Notes: generated by a model from the letters alone, not told the origin. 64,000 nucleotides of DNA from Perkinsus olseni (GCA_013115135.1 JABANP010000033.1:177307-241306), one strand, 5' to 3'. Shown: positions 11,819 to 23,263, counted from the stretch's first letter. Made by a program: numbers and translations.

Positions 11819-13622
11819 CTACTCTCGTGGAGTGCTCTGATCACCTCGATCACCTGACCCGGAGCTCTTGCTGTGTACTTCACTCTTGGCAAGACTGCTG
11901 CCGCTGACATTACCATCCTCACAACTAGCCACAGTTCGCCCGTCCTCCATGTTTACTCGAGCGCCACCAGCGTCGGGTACATCGGCGTCCGTCAATAGCG
12001 GTAGCATACTGACGCCGTCCGCATCGGCATCGAAGTCGATGGTCACTCGAGGGGCCGGCCGACCAATTAGCTGATCTGCGAGACTCGAAGGAAGATGCCT
12101 TCCAATCGGTGGAAGCGAACTCATGCCTCGCAATCATCTCTTTTCTCAAGGCAGCGGCTATCTTGGTCTCAGCTACATGGACCAGGTTGACGTATTCGTC
12201 GTGAGCTTTGCGGCGACGCACCACTTCCGCTACATACCCCTTGTAGGCCTCGGCGCTCTTCTCAATGTGGGCCACATTAGAGGACGACTTGCGTTCTAGC
12301 TGAGTGACCACCTCAATGAGCATCCGGCCCTCGGCCTCAACAGAGCGGGCGATCCCCGCAGCGCGGCCAGCGTCGCTGCAAATGGCAAGCACCTGCTTCT
12401 GCCGGGATTCCCAAGCCACTAAGCATGCACGGTACGCTTCCTCTCCTCGAGCCACCACAGAAAGCTCAAGGTCATCGGAGAGAATTCGGCGGATCTCCTT
12501 TTCGCGCTCAAGGACCTCCTGGCCAGTGGAAGTCGGCAGGGGCAGATTGGCCAGCAACGCCGGCCTGACCTCGTCGACGATCTTCTCTACCAGACTCTTC
12601 AAGACCGCCAACTCCCTCGTGAGCGTATCAGAGGCGGCTTGAGTGAACTCCACTCGGAGTGTCTCAGAACTACGAGCCTTCGCATGTTCAGACCATTCGT
12701 CGAGGCTCGACTGCGTCCGCGATATGCGGGAATAGAGTGTCGACCAAGAAGGCCTTGACCTTCTCATAGGGGAGAAGATCAACCTGAGGAGAAACGGCAA
12801 GCCACATCAACAATGACAGAAAGGGGTCGAGAGAAACTCCCGCGCACGAATCCTTACCAGTGTATTTGGAGAGTCCGGCAAAGAGGCTGAAACCGCCTCT
12901 TCGAGCCCTATCGCAGGGAGCTGCTCCTCTAGAATGACCATCGCTGCCCGGACGCGGGCTTCCAATCGCTTCAGCCTTTCCTTGGCGGAGCCAGCGTCGA
13001 CTGCCTCAAGCCTCCGACCGCAGAGCTTGACCCATTCGCCGAGAGCGTTGGCGGCGCGCTCCTGCAGGGCTAGGCAGGCCACAAGACCCTTCACCTTATC
13101 GTGTGACTTCACCAAGCTCAGCCATTTCGTCTTGGTGAGCTCAAGCCAAGTCTTCGCTTGCGCCCTGAAGGCAGCGTCAACAGAATCGGGCACCAGCCAT
13201 TTCCTGTCCTCTACAGCGTCGTCAGAAGAGAGCTTCGCTCCGCTAAGAATTGAATGCAGGTCTGGTAGCAGCAACCTCGAGTTGTCAACGGCATCTGCAC
13301 TGGGAGCTAGAGCAGACCATGGGTAGACGAAGACGATCTCCTCGTCGACCGCCGAGTTACTCGTCGCCACATCAGTTCCCGCGGCATTGACTATCAGGAA
13401 CGTCTGCCGGGGTCTCTGGTGAGCCCGAGGACCTCCTCCCCTACTAGAAGCGGACGCTGGGCCATCGTCGGGCCACTGTTGCGCCGCAAATCGCTCGACA
13501 TCACCGAGTGGCAGCGGGCGGGACGTCCCGAAGACGCCGTGGATGCATAGCCTCTGAGGACCGCTTGGAGAGGGAGAACGAGGAGTGCTGCTTCTGCCTG
13601 CAGGAGAGGGATCGCGTGACAT
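11819..13622 (-). CDS. Coiled-coil protein, possibly an ATG11/FIP200-like scaffold
   Basis: The first exon block (ATG 13622 to about 12860) gives a serine/proline-rich N-terminus, then a compact region with RQTFLIVNAAGTDV and EEIVFVYPWSALAPS, then helices. A short intron near 12785-12855 leads to a long alpha-helical coiled-coil block (about 12785-12110) rich in Glu, Arg and Ala. A 37-nt intron near 12120 is needed to switch to the last frame, which reads LADQLIGRPAPRVTIDFDAD and an acidic tail ending at TAG 11819-11821. A ubiquitin-like N-terminus with a 'vFvy' strand followed by long coiled coils resembles ATG11/RB1CC1 autophagy scaffolds, but this is weak inference. I otherwise do not recognise it. 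Confidence 0.5.
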
Positions 13623-13659
13623 TCAGCCAGCTCAATCAAGTGGGCGACTACTGAGGAGC

Positions 13660-15706
13660 TCGGTCACAACCAATTGACTCCGTGAGAGGATCTCATCGCA
13701 GTAAAACGCAACACAAGACAAGCAGCACATGAGGTGACCAAAGATGGTCGTAGTCAACTGGGTGGTGGTGATGATCATGCGACATCCGCTGTCGACATGT
13801 AGAGGCCAGCGAGGACCACAATGGCAGAGGCGACCTTCACTCCGATATCGGAAGCCTGGAGAGGAGGACATGTTGCAGGCATGAGCCCACCTGACGAGCA
13901 CCTACTGGTCGGCCCACTCCGGTTACGCTCCAAAGGAAGACTGCCAGGACGAGGTTGCATACCTGTTGCAAGCCCCCCTCGGCTGCATTAACCAGGGCGG
14001 CAGAGGAACACCGAGCGTAGGCAAACGGCGCTGAAAGGGGCAAGGGTCCGCGTCAAGGTACGCTGAGATCCTCACCTAGCGAAACCCCCAGGAGGGAGAG
14101 GCCCTGTGATAGCAAGGCACCGGCTAAGCACTTGAAACCCAGCCGTACACGGACTCTGCGCAGGGATGGTGACTGAATGACGATCAATACTACAGCGTGG
14201 TGGTGAGCCTGATGATGGCGGCACCTTGGCAGTTGCATCCTGTACTAGCATTAGCCGCCTCTCAGCCCTGGGCCTGATCATCCCATAGCGTATAGAGGGC
14301 ACCAGGAGCACTAGTGAGAGAGCACAAAGGCCATTGCCACATCGACTGTAGGCGGCGAAAGCAGAGGATAGAAGCGAGTCCTCGACTGAGGGGTAGCCTG
14401 ATGTGGCTGAGGTGTGGGTACCTAGGAGAGAACAGGTGGAGTAAGACGACCATTCAGGTCGCGTAAAACAGATTCACGAAGGGGTGGCTCTGTTGTCCGT
14501 AGCAAGGACGACAGTAATAACCCCGGTGCAGCATGATGGGCAGAGGTGCGTTCACCATACCGCAACTAGTGCCATAAGAGGATGTGCAGGCCCACCGTGA
14601 ACGGGCCCGATTCCTGTCCTATCTAGTGCGACCCGGCCGAGTTCCGGCATTCGGCCGCATTGGAAGGTAATAACGAATTGCACTCTCTGCCCGGCACCCT
14701 GTAGCCAGGTAGCCCGTACAGCTGCCCAGGGAGGGTGGCTAGGAGCCGGGGTGGCACTCACAGAAGTGCATGAGGATGTTGTAGGCCACGGAGAGGACCT
14801 CGCTAAGGATGCAGAGGCTCACTCCCATGCCTCGGTCTCCACACCAGAATCTGAGGACACTAAGATCAGGGAAGACGCTCGACCAAGTCTGCCTGACCAC
14901 CCTGGTTGAACTAAGAGGGTAATATCGCCTCGGACTGCCGGCAATAGGCCTCCCACTGTAGTTACAACAGTAGCCATGATCGTCAGAGGACCTGAGCCAT
15001 CACTAGGTTGTGTAGCAGGTTCACTGACAGAGTACCCACTGATAGGCTTAGTGCCGGTGATGGCATGCAAGGGGAGCATGAGGAGGGCAGACAGCTGTAG
15101 TAGTGGCGTGATGACCGTCGAGGGTATCTCAGAGTACGCCCTGAGTGACCGCAATAATGATGATCACAGACTAGAGAAGACGAACCCTACCGGAGCAAGC
15201 AGTAATATGATAGGAAATGTAAGACTCCGGCTAGTGTAGCAAGCCCCTCCAAGCTGGGCACCTCCGGCAGAGGTAGTAAAGCCAACCCCGCAAGACCCGA
15301 GGCCAGAGACAGAAGTGCTCCGACCAGTGCCATGAATTCTGGTGACACCGAAGGCTTCGGTGGCGAGGATAGGGCAACCTAAGCTCAGGAATGACCACCA
15401 GGGACGTCAACGTCTCGGCCGGCACGGGACTACTTCGCTGCGAGTAGACAAGGTTAAACGCCCCACCTTGGCGTCGCCCTCCCCATTCATAGTGTGCCCC
15501 GATGCGTCGATAAGATGATCACAACAGATGTCCGAAAGCGCCCAACATGAAGTCGATAGTAAAACCGGTGGCAGCCAGGAAGAGGAGGAAGACGAAGCCA
15601 TGAAGCAACAGCAGCCCTCACGCACTACGGCCTTTCGACCGAAGAACTGCACAACGAGGACGAGTGGCAGACGGCGCTCCTCTGCCCTCGGCAGCCATGC
15701 ACTCAC
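13660..15706 (-). CDS. Probable multi-span membrane protein, many small exons
   Basis: No single long frame exists, but successive short minus-strand segments are strongly hydrophobic and separated by GT-AG gaps of about 45-60 nt. Readable segments include SLTFPIILLAPVGFVFSS, ITPLLQLSALLMLPLHAI, GPLTIMATVVTTVGGLLPA, MGVSLCILSEVLSVAYNILM, ALVGALLSLASGLAGLALLP and SDIGVKVASAIVVLAGLYM. Together they suggest about eight or more membrane helices, as in a small-molecule transporter. No substrate motif can be named. Start, stop and exon order are not resolved, and the interval may hold more than one gene. Confidence 0.35.
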
Positions 15707-15838
15707 TTCGAAAGGTTACAGCAACACGAGGCCAGAATCGACAGAGGAAACGGGCGGTATTTTTGGTAGGTAGTCCAGAATGCTTAACCAGGGGGACAGT
15801 GATAAGAGCTTGATAATCCCGGGGTAAGTGGCTGCCTT

Positions 15839-16355
15839 CTACTGCTCTCCTTCACCCTCCTCGCTGATGGTATCCAAATCAAGGTACTCGACCTTCACAT
15901 CATCAGCCGGCTTGAAGCAGCTCCGGCCGCTGGGGTCACGCACCTGCCGAAACGTACTCTGGCGTTTGCTAAGCTGAAGGCTGCATTACAATCCAGGTGA
16001 AGGGCTCTTCGACATCGAGAATCCTATTCAGCTCCGAAACTGCGTCGCACATTTTCTGCAACTGGTCCTCCGACATAGTCTCTGACAGTCGAAAAGCATT
16101 CTCTCCTCGTCCCTCGCGCCCTCCACCCTCATTACTCTGATGGGTCTTGATGTAGTCCCCCAAGTTGAGGACGGCCGCCGCGATGAAGTTGTAGATAGTG
16201 TCGACTTGTCTGGTCATGTCAGCGCCGATTTCGAACTCAATCTCGGGTATCTCGACTTGGGCGTGGGAGCTCTTGAGGAAAATGGTCCAAAGCTGCTTCC
16301 GCTCGGTGATGTGGAGCGTCATCCTCTGCGGTCGGCCCCAGGTGGACTTATCCAA
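15839..16355 (-). CDS. ZPR1-type protein, C-terminal half domain only
   Basis: Two exons: 16355-15990 and 15943-15839, with a 46-nt intron (15944-15989) that joins in phase and gives 156 residues. The sequence has the ZPR1 alpha/beta half: AQVEIPEIEFEIG, then TRQVDTIYNFIAAAV, a helix (EDQLQKMCDAVSELNRIL) and the closing EEPFTWIVRDPSGRSCF, matching the family's FTLILDDPSGNS. Full ZPR1 proteins carry two C4 zinc fingers and two such halves; no zinc finger precedes this one, and the next gene on the strand stops only 43 nt upstream. ZPR1 is an EF1A-folding and growth factor in other eukaryotes. Whether a half protein works is unknown. Confidence 0.65.
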
Positions 16356-16398
16356 GCTAGCACAGCGAGATGACCATCACTGACCCAGCTGCTGGGGC

Positions 16399-16856
16399 TT
16401 ACTCTTCCTTCATTGCAATCGGCTTGAAGTACCACTTGCCGTCCTGCTGCTTCATCTCGAACTGAGGCAGCTTCGAGAGGAAGTCCTTGAAGCTGCCTAC
16501 AGACACAACAACGCTACAGTGGTCGTGTAGCCGACTCTCGCTACCACTAGCGAGAGTACAAGTGCACGCGGCCTACCCTTGATGGCATCCTCGAACTCAT
16601 CCTTGTCCTCATAACCGAGACTCGTGCACAGCCACTGGATACCGTCATCCAGAGGAATCCAAGTGTCCTAAAAAATGGCAAATCCCCCCGCGAAGCCCTT
16701 CGTCACCGCGCCACGAAATACCTCGGGACACGTGGCGCAGAACTTCTCCAGCTCCAACATGATCATGGACATCTCCTGATGGGACACATCGATCCGGAAA
16801 GGCGTCGAGCTCGTTATGATCGGGACTGCTGTTCTTGCTGTCCTCAGCGTTGGCAA
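16399..16856 (-). CDS. Small conserved-looking protein, function unknown
   Basis: Three exons reading down from ATG 16856 give about 100 residues. A basic, possibly mitochondrial leader (MPTLRTARTAVPIITSS) is followed by HQEMSMIMLELEKFCATCPE, then across a 55-nt intron DTWIPLDDGIQWLCTSLGYE, then KDFLSKLPQFEMKQQDGKWY and KPIAMKEE-stop at 16399-16401. All joins keep frame. I do not recognise the family. It is transcribed just upstream of the ZPR1-half gene on the same strand with a 43-nt gap. Confidence 0.5.
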
Positions 16857-17013
16857 CCTGGGGATCCTGACTAGTGGACATGGTGCTTAATAATGAAATA
16901 GCAACTGAATCTTCCGTGGACCCCATCGCGCAAGAAAGATGCCTCGAGTGAGCGGGTAGAAACGTTTACTAGTAGTAGTAGAATACAGGGACTTCTGGCA
17001 GTGGTGGCTGGCT

Positions 17014-18455
17014 CTATCGAGTCTTCGTACCAGACAGGTTGCCGTGCTGCTCCAGCTTGCCTCGGCGGTACCTGATGACCTTCTGCACCAAAGGGAAGGT
17101 ATACTGCGGTCACTTACTGCGCCATAGCTCGCTCAGTTATCGCGCTACCCTGAGGCACCACCCGGCGAAGAGAGTCCTGGCTCTGACCGCCAAGCTCGGG
17201 ACCTCGCTCCATGAACACATGTCGGCCTGTCTTCAGCCGTCTAGTGCGGATGCCTAAGACCATACACGCACTTGAAACCCTCCATGAGCCTCTCCATGTC
17301 CCCACCCTTGGCCTCGTTGGCAAGGCTGGCAGCCTTCAGCTTGTTGATGTATTCCCGACGAACTCGAAGCTTCTCCGCCTCAGCCTTCATCTGAAGAGTC
17401 GATCCTCCCCAACCACGAACCACGACCAGAGCGAGCCAACCTTCTTAGAATCAGCATTGGGATGCTGTTTGAGATGCTGCCTCATCCTGGCCTCCTTTCG
17501 ACGCTGATGCTCCAGCATGAGGGCTTGGTGGCGAGCTTCCCTGGAAGAGCAACAACCATGCAACTGCGCGGGGTCCAGAAGCATTACTTATTCTTCTGCT
17601 TCCTAGTTTTCCTCTCCGGTTGACCAGCAGCTCCCTCCTTATCCTCGGTCGCTTCAGGACTCTCTTCAGCCCCAGCCTTAACCGACTTGGGGGTCGTCAC
17701 CAACGGGCCTTCTTCTGTCTCATCCCACATAGGAGTCCGACGACCTGTAACGCACGGCGCTGTTTTAGCAAGCCAGAGTGCTGAGTAGTCCGACCTCTCT
17801 GCTCCTGTTCCTGTTGTACAGCCGCAGCTGTGAAGAGGAGTTCCTTGGCGTCGTCCTCATCAGGGTTGACACTCTGGCCGGGCATGGCTATCGTCACTGC
17901 AGGAGCCAGATTGGCGGCGTGCCGGATCGACTTAGGAACTCTGGTGGCCCCGCTGAAAGCCCAGGGATGAACACCTCATCACGTCCCGCTACAGCATACC
18001 TGAGCCGGGCCGTTGTTGATGACCTCAGCCTTCTCCTCTCCCTCATCAGCCCAAGGGTCAGCGAGCTTCTGCTGGTTGGGGTTGAGCTTCGACTTGCTCT
18101 TCTTCTGCCGGACGCTCTTCATTTTCCTCTCGAGTAGCCGGGCCTCGCTCGGTACCTGACCCCCAGCGGTCCGCACTACCGTTGCCGCTACCCCCGGAGT
18201 ACCGTCGAGGTCTTGCCCTCCTTAGTGCTGTTCTTTACAATATAACGGAGAGCCTTCGGTACACCTGCAGTTCACCGTGAAAGGTCAGTGCACTCGGTCG
18301 CCTCTATTACCTTTATAGCTTCCTTGAGTATCCACCATAAAGAGCTCCTCGGCGCTCTTCTCCATCATCTGCTTGGCATCAGCTGCCTCTTCAACTGCCT
18401 GCAGCTCGGCCGAGACATCAATCTTACGTCCAGTCTTGCGGACTCGTTTCACCAT
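17014..18455 (-). CDS. NOP53 (GLTSCR2) homologue, ribosome biogenesis factor
   Basis: NOP53 acts in late processing of the large ribosomal subunit in the nucleolus (family knowledge). Reading down from ATG 18455: a basic start (MVKRVRKTGRKIDVSAEL), SAEELFMVDTQG matching the family's 'eELFfVDtkG', then ERKMKSVRQKKSKSKLNPNQ and LADPWADEG matching 'yDLW', then MPGQSVNPDEDDAKELL matching 'PGaSyNPsfedHqeLL'. Next come KTRKQKNK joined in phase over a 50-nt intron to EARHQALMLEHQRRKEARMR, and GRHVFMERGPELGGQSQDSL with LRRVVPQGSAITERA matching the conserved 'vqLsdeL..sLR.lkPeG' C-terminus. Stop is at 17014-17016. At least seven introns. An in-frame ATG at 18518 would add 21 residues. Confidence 0.75.
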
Positions 18456-18616
18456 TGGTAGGCCAAACTGCAATGCCAATGACCCCGCAACCCCTCCCAG
18501 CCGACTCAAGGCCTCCACCTTCTTGCAAGTAACGTGGCAGTAAACGGGGCTAAATATTGGCTATGGTAAAAGCTACTTATCATCGTACAAAGGTTACGTC
18601 AGTCGCGTCCGCGGGG

Positions 18617-19826
18617 TCATCGGGAAGAGTACTTCTCTTCGTCTAGGACGGCCTCTGGAGATGACATCGAGTCCATGAGCGAATCGTTGTAGCTCGAGTT
18701 TGGTTCATTCATCATACGCAAGCCTTTGCCGGTCAGACGGTATCTGCATCGAGGAATCCCATTCCTAGCCTGCAACCAGTTCGCATTCATTACCTCCTAG
18801 CTGGCCCCTCCTCTCCTAGAACCTCTACCAAGCCCATGGGAGCCATCTCCGCCTCCAACCACCACATAGGGACCCACCCAGCGACGAGCTTCCAATCGGC
18901 TTGCGTTACTGGCTTCGCGTTGCATAACGTAGCCTGCGAGATCAGCATCGGGTGACACAACCATAGACATGAGAGCTCACCTCGAAAAGACTTCTTAGGA
19001 CCTGGCGATAGTCTCGGCGTTTGCCTGGCTTCAGGACACGCTTGTCCCATCGCTCCATGAGACAGTTCTGACAGTTACTGGTCATCTCAGGGTTGATGGT
19101 GTGACACGTGTCACACTGCCAGCGTCCAAGGTCTAACAATAGGAGGCGATTCAGCAGCTGTTCCGCTGACGGAACAAGCACTCCTACTACCCGCAGGAGT
19201 GAACCTATGGTCGACCACCGTATGAGTCATGAAGAGGAAACGCTCGTAGATGACGTTCATCTCAATACTATCGAAGGCCAGAACTCGGAAATTAGGTACG
19301 GACTCCTGGATCTGAAAGGACGCGAACTTCAACAACTGCTGCGTGGCTCCTCTCAGCGTACTTTCTTCAACCACTCCGAGCAGGCCCCGCAAGGCCAGAG
19401 GGGGTTGTCAGTGTGGCCATCGTTCATTTTGGTAGGTACATCGATGACTGCGATGCCCATAAACATGCCCCTGTTGATCCTGGGATGGACCGACCGAGCA
19501 TGGGCGATGGCCGCCCGCTCACTGCAAAGCGACCCAGTGGGTAGAGACACTTCACCATTGATACCCTCGAAGAACTCGTCACTGCCGTCCTCCATTCGGA
19601 CGTGCAATACGGACAATACCAACTTGCCGCTCTTCCGATGGAAGAAGGGATCCGGTTGGAAGCCATCAGCCGTAGTCCTCTCCATGTATTCCCGTAATTT
19701 ATTGGCAAGAACCGCTGTTGGGTCGGTGTCCGGAATGTCCTGGTATTGACGCATTCGCACGTACCTACCACAATAATCGTCTCGCGGCAAAGGCAGGCAA
19801 GGCCGAGCCAGCGTGAGCCCTGCCAT
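18617..19826 (-). CDS. Cytidine-deaminase-fold protein with RanBP2-type zinc finger
   Basis: The N-terminal half carries the zinc-dependent deaminase signature: GEVSLPTGSLCSERAAIAHA (the [HC]xE motif as CSE), then NPLWPCGACSEWLKKV (the PCxxC motif), followed by VPNFRVLAFDS. Substrate (free cytidine, dCMP or RNA) cannot be told from sequence. A later exon joined in phase through a donor near 19188 gives ADLGRWQCDTCHTINPEMTS and NCQNC, a RanBP2-type C4 finger (W-x-C-x2-C-x10-C-x2-C) that often binds RNA or ubiquitin. The tail ends EEKYSSR-stop at 18617-18619. The frame shifts by one base after SEWLKK near 19355 without a good intron, so a sequencing or genuine indel is likely. The ATG at 19826 overlaps the stop of the next gene upstream and may not be the true start. 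Confidence 0.7.
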
Positions 19827-20175
19827 TACTCCTTAGTGACTGTCCACATATCGTGGATATCGCCCATCTCCCTATCCCCGCTCATGCCGCCCGAAGTCTG
19901 CTTCTGAAGGGATTATGATGCTGCCTCCCCCCACGCCCACAGTAGCCAAGACCCACCCTCAGCAACAGGTCTTCCCCTCCTTTGCTCGGAGAACACGATG
20001 AAGCAGAGGTGGACTCCGATATAGGTGTTTCAGGTGGTCTCATTGAGGTCAACGCGACGTAAGATTGCTGCATTCTGACGGGGAGAGCAAACGTTTTAAC
20101 GCGGGGAAAAACGCTGACATAATCGCTCATGAAGGTTAAGAAACGGCCCAAGATACCAAGATGAAACGCGTTCAT
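19826..20175 (-). CDS. Hypothetical protein upstream of the deaminase
   Basis: From ATG 20175 the frame reads MNAFHLGILGRFLTFMSDYV, then VRMQQSYVALTSMRPPETP and a serine-rich linker; a short intron can join it to SGGMSGDREMGDIHDMWTV, stopping at TAA 19826-19828. I do not recognise it. The TAA shares its last base with the ATG proposed for the deaminase gene, so the two could also be parts of one gene with an unresolved intron. Confidence 0.35.
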
Positions 20176-20467
20176 GTGCTTGAATGAAAAATCTTTGCGA
20201 GCCTGCGCTAGGGAGTACTGCAGGAAGCACTGAACAGTAAACTTACAATCTTCAGATATCTAGCTTGGTCAGACGTTCCCAGCGTCACTGAAATTCCCAT
20301 CACTTCGCGGTCGCGGCCGTCGTTGAGTCGAGTTTCAGTGCGTCGTTCCGAACCTTTCCCATCGCTCTCTCGCTATTGTCCTTCTCATTCTGCGTGCCTC
20401 CATCTTCGAACCTGACTGTGTCAATACGAGTTTCAAGCCTCGCTGCTCTCAGTTAGCATCTCGCTCC

Positions 20468-22637
20468 ATGTCCGACTCGGTCTTAACTGACGTGTTCGCC
20501 GTCGTCCCGCCGGTGCTGGGCATGCTCTGGGCGGTTAAGGAGTTGATGGTGCTGAAAAGAGTTCATCTCACCGGCCCTGCACAAGGTTCTGAACTTAAGA
20601 CAAGACTCATGGCTGACGGGTTCCACTGACATTCAAAAGACTTTGGATTTGATGCAGGAGATTTCGAAGAACATCGCCGACGGTGCCACAGCCTTCCTCG
20701 TGCAGGAGTACAAGTACATGCTGGTCTACGTCGTCATCTTCAGCGCTATCATCGGCCCCTGTGTGAACCTTGGTACCATGATCGCCTTCATCGTGGGCTC
20801 GCTAACTTCCATTGCGTGTGGTTATATCGGCATGAAGACGGCCGTATTCAGTAACGTTCGCACTGCGCATGAGGCTTGGAAGGATCTTGCCTCCGGTTAT
20901 GACGTGGCCATCAGAGGTGGTTCGGTCATGGGGTTCATGTTGGTCTCCCTGGGTGTTCTGAACCTCTTCATCTTGGTCTCTATTTACAACCTTGACGTCT
21001 TCTACGGTGGAGATCATCCCACCCTTTATGAAGCAATTGCTGGATATGGTCTTGGTGGCTCTTCCATCGCTCTCTTCGGCCGTGTTGGTGGTGGTATCTA
21101 CACTAAGGCAGCTGACGTTGGTGCGGATCTTTCGGGTAAAAATGAGTATGGAATGGACGAAGATGATCCGAGGAATCCTGCCTGCATTGCGGATAACGTC
21201 GGTGACAATGTTGGTGACGTTGCAGGTATGGGCGCTGATCTCTTCGGTTCGTTCGCGGAATCCACTTGTGCTGCTATGGTCATATCCGCCAGTGCTCCCC
21301 ACTACATGGAATGGAAGAGCATGATGTTCCCTCTGTTGCTGTCATCCGGTGGCATTGTTGTTGGGCTTGTCACCATGATGGTCGTCAACATCTTCTATAA
21401 GGTTAAGGAGCTGCCAGATATCGAGAAGGCCCTCAAGGGTGTGTTGGTCATCTCAACCATCCTCGAAACTCCGCTGGTCGCTGTGCTTTGCTGGTGGGCT
21501 CTTCCTGCTGGTCATTTCGCTATTGACCCGGAGCGGCTTCATTGCACGTGGGGCGACTGCTGCGCCTCCGTACTCCTCGGCCTGTGGTCTGGCCTGATTA
21601 TTGGATATAGTACTGAATACTATACGTCCCACTCCTATACACCTGTCCGTGAAATTTCCGACACCCAGAAGGTCTCTGCTGCGACTGGTATCATTTACGG
21701 TCTGGCTCTGGGTTACCTTTCCTGCATCATTCCAGTACTCTGCCTTGCCGTCACGGTCTGCATCGCTCACACCATCGCTGGCATGTACGGTGTTGCTCTT
21801 GGTGCATTGGGTATGCTCGGTACATTGAGTATGGGTCTCACCATCGACGCTTACGGCCCGATATCTGATAACGCCGGCGGTATTGCTGAGATGTCGGAAC
21901 TCGGTCCTGAGGTGCGTGCTAGAACCGATGCGTTGGATGCTGCTGGAAACACTACCGCTGCCATCGGTAAGGGTTTCGCCATTGGATCTGCTGCTTTGGT
22001 CTCTCTTGCCTTGTTCGGCGCCTACTGTGTCCGTGCTAAGGTCGATACCGTCAACATTCTCGATCCCTGGACTTTCACTGGTCTGCTCTTCGGTGCTATG
22101 ATGCCATATGCCTTCTCTGCTATGACCATGAAGTCGGTTGGTAAGGCTGCGAATGATATGGTTACTGAATGCATGAGGCAATTCCCCAAGATCATCTCTG
22201 GTGAAATGCGCCCCCAGTACACTAGATGTATTGCCATATCTACCGAAGCATCTCTTCGTGAGATGATTGCCCCCGGTTGTTTGGTCATTCTCTCCCCTCT
22301 CATTGCGGGGTTGCTGTTCGGCAAGAACTGTACCGCTGGCCTATTGTCGGGTGCATTGGTCTCCGGCGTCCAGATGGCTATATCGATGTCCAACACCGGT
22401 GGTGCCTGGGATAATGCCAAGAAGTATATCGAAGCAGGTGGCCTTGGACCGAACCACCAAAAGGGATCTGCTGCCCATAAGAACGCTGTGACTGGTGACA
22501 CTGTCGGCGACCCGTTGAAGGACACCTCCGGTCCATCTATCAATATCCTGATGAAACTGTCGGCTATCATGTCTCTGGTCTTCGGTGGAGTTATCAGAAG
22601 CTTCTCCAACGAGGAAGGGGGACCGTTCTGGCTGTGA
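20468..22637 (+). CDS. K+-dependent (type I) vacuolar H+-translocating inorganic pyrophosphatase
   Basis: Hydrolyses pyrophosphate to pump protons into vacuoles or acidocalcisomes. A short first exon (ATG 20468, MSDSVLTDVFAVVPPVLGML) appears to join, with donor at 20561 and acceptor before 20640, to a 666-codon block. The main frame has the family's acidic catalytic loops: GADLSGKNEYGMDEDDPRNP with IADNVGDNVGDVAGMGADLF, then DAYGPISDNAGGIAEMSELG, and DTVGDPLKDTSGPSINILMK. The GNTTAAIGKG motif has alanine where K+-independent enzymes have lysine, so this is the K+-dependent type. About 14-16 hydrophobic segments fit the known topology. Length (about 697) is slightly shorter than plant enzymes, mainly at the N-terminus, where the exon join is the only uncertain part. 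Confidence 0.95.
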
Positions 22638-22948
22638 GCGGTGGTACGTATGGAGCTGCTCTGGCGAAACTGACGAGATAATTATGTCGTAGTAGTAAGA
22701 ATAGTTGTTATAATCTAACGGATATCGAATTTTCTTCTCATGGTTCTTTTGCTGTTGAGTTTGGTAGCGGCGAAGTCGGGGCTTGGAGAGCTGGTTACGC
22801 GAGTCTGGAGGTACAACCGGAGCAGAATGCTGTTCGATAATCCACGCAAACATCCGAGTTGAACAGGATAAGTTTGAAAAGTTATCGAAAGGACTGTAGA
22901 CGTGAAGACTGTAAGCGTAAACTACGTCAACAAATATGGTAGCATCAA

Positions 22949-23263
22949 TTGGGTTCATGCCTTTTATTGCTGCTGTTACTGACCGTCGGCAGTAGCTTCA
23001 TTCAGACGGTGGCCAAATATGAGCTCAAAAGATTTGCCGAGGGCTGTTATCATATAATGAGGAACAATACAGCTGGTGTTGTGTCTAAAACCGGTTCCGG
23101 CTTAACTGTAGACCACAGTTTTTGGTGTCTAGCCTGGGAAGGTTGGAAGCTTCAGTCAGATTATAGAATTGGGCACTCTTGCGCTTGTATGCAAATCATA
23201 CTGTGCTCATGTAAACGCGTTGCGTTGCTGTATAGAGAGGAGAGTTGTAAATTACAGCGCTAA
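22949..23263 (+). CDS. Putative small secreted protein
   Basis: The frame begins with a run of leucines (GSCLLLLLLLTVGSSF) that looks like a signal peptide, followed by YELKRFAEGCYHIMRNNTAG and later SFWCLAWEGWKL. The 'YELxxFxxGxYxI' block weakly resembles the secreted family at 6787. There is no ATG in frame directly before the leucine run (the frame opens with TTG), so an upstream exon or a different start is needed. Confidence 0.35.
   Translation: MGSCLLLLLLLTVGSSFIQTVAKYELKRFAEGCYHIMRNNTAGVVSKTGSGLTVDHSFWCLAWEGWKLQSDYRIGHSCACMQIILCSCKRVALLYREESCKLQR

Noticed and set aside
20586..20604. 19-nt intron to fix the pyrophosphatase N-terminal frame
   Set aside because: Too short to splice; the 20,561-20,639 interval gives a normal-sized intron with the correct phase.
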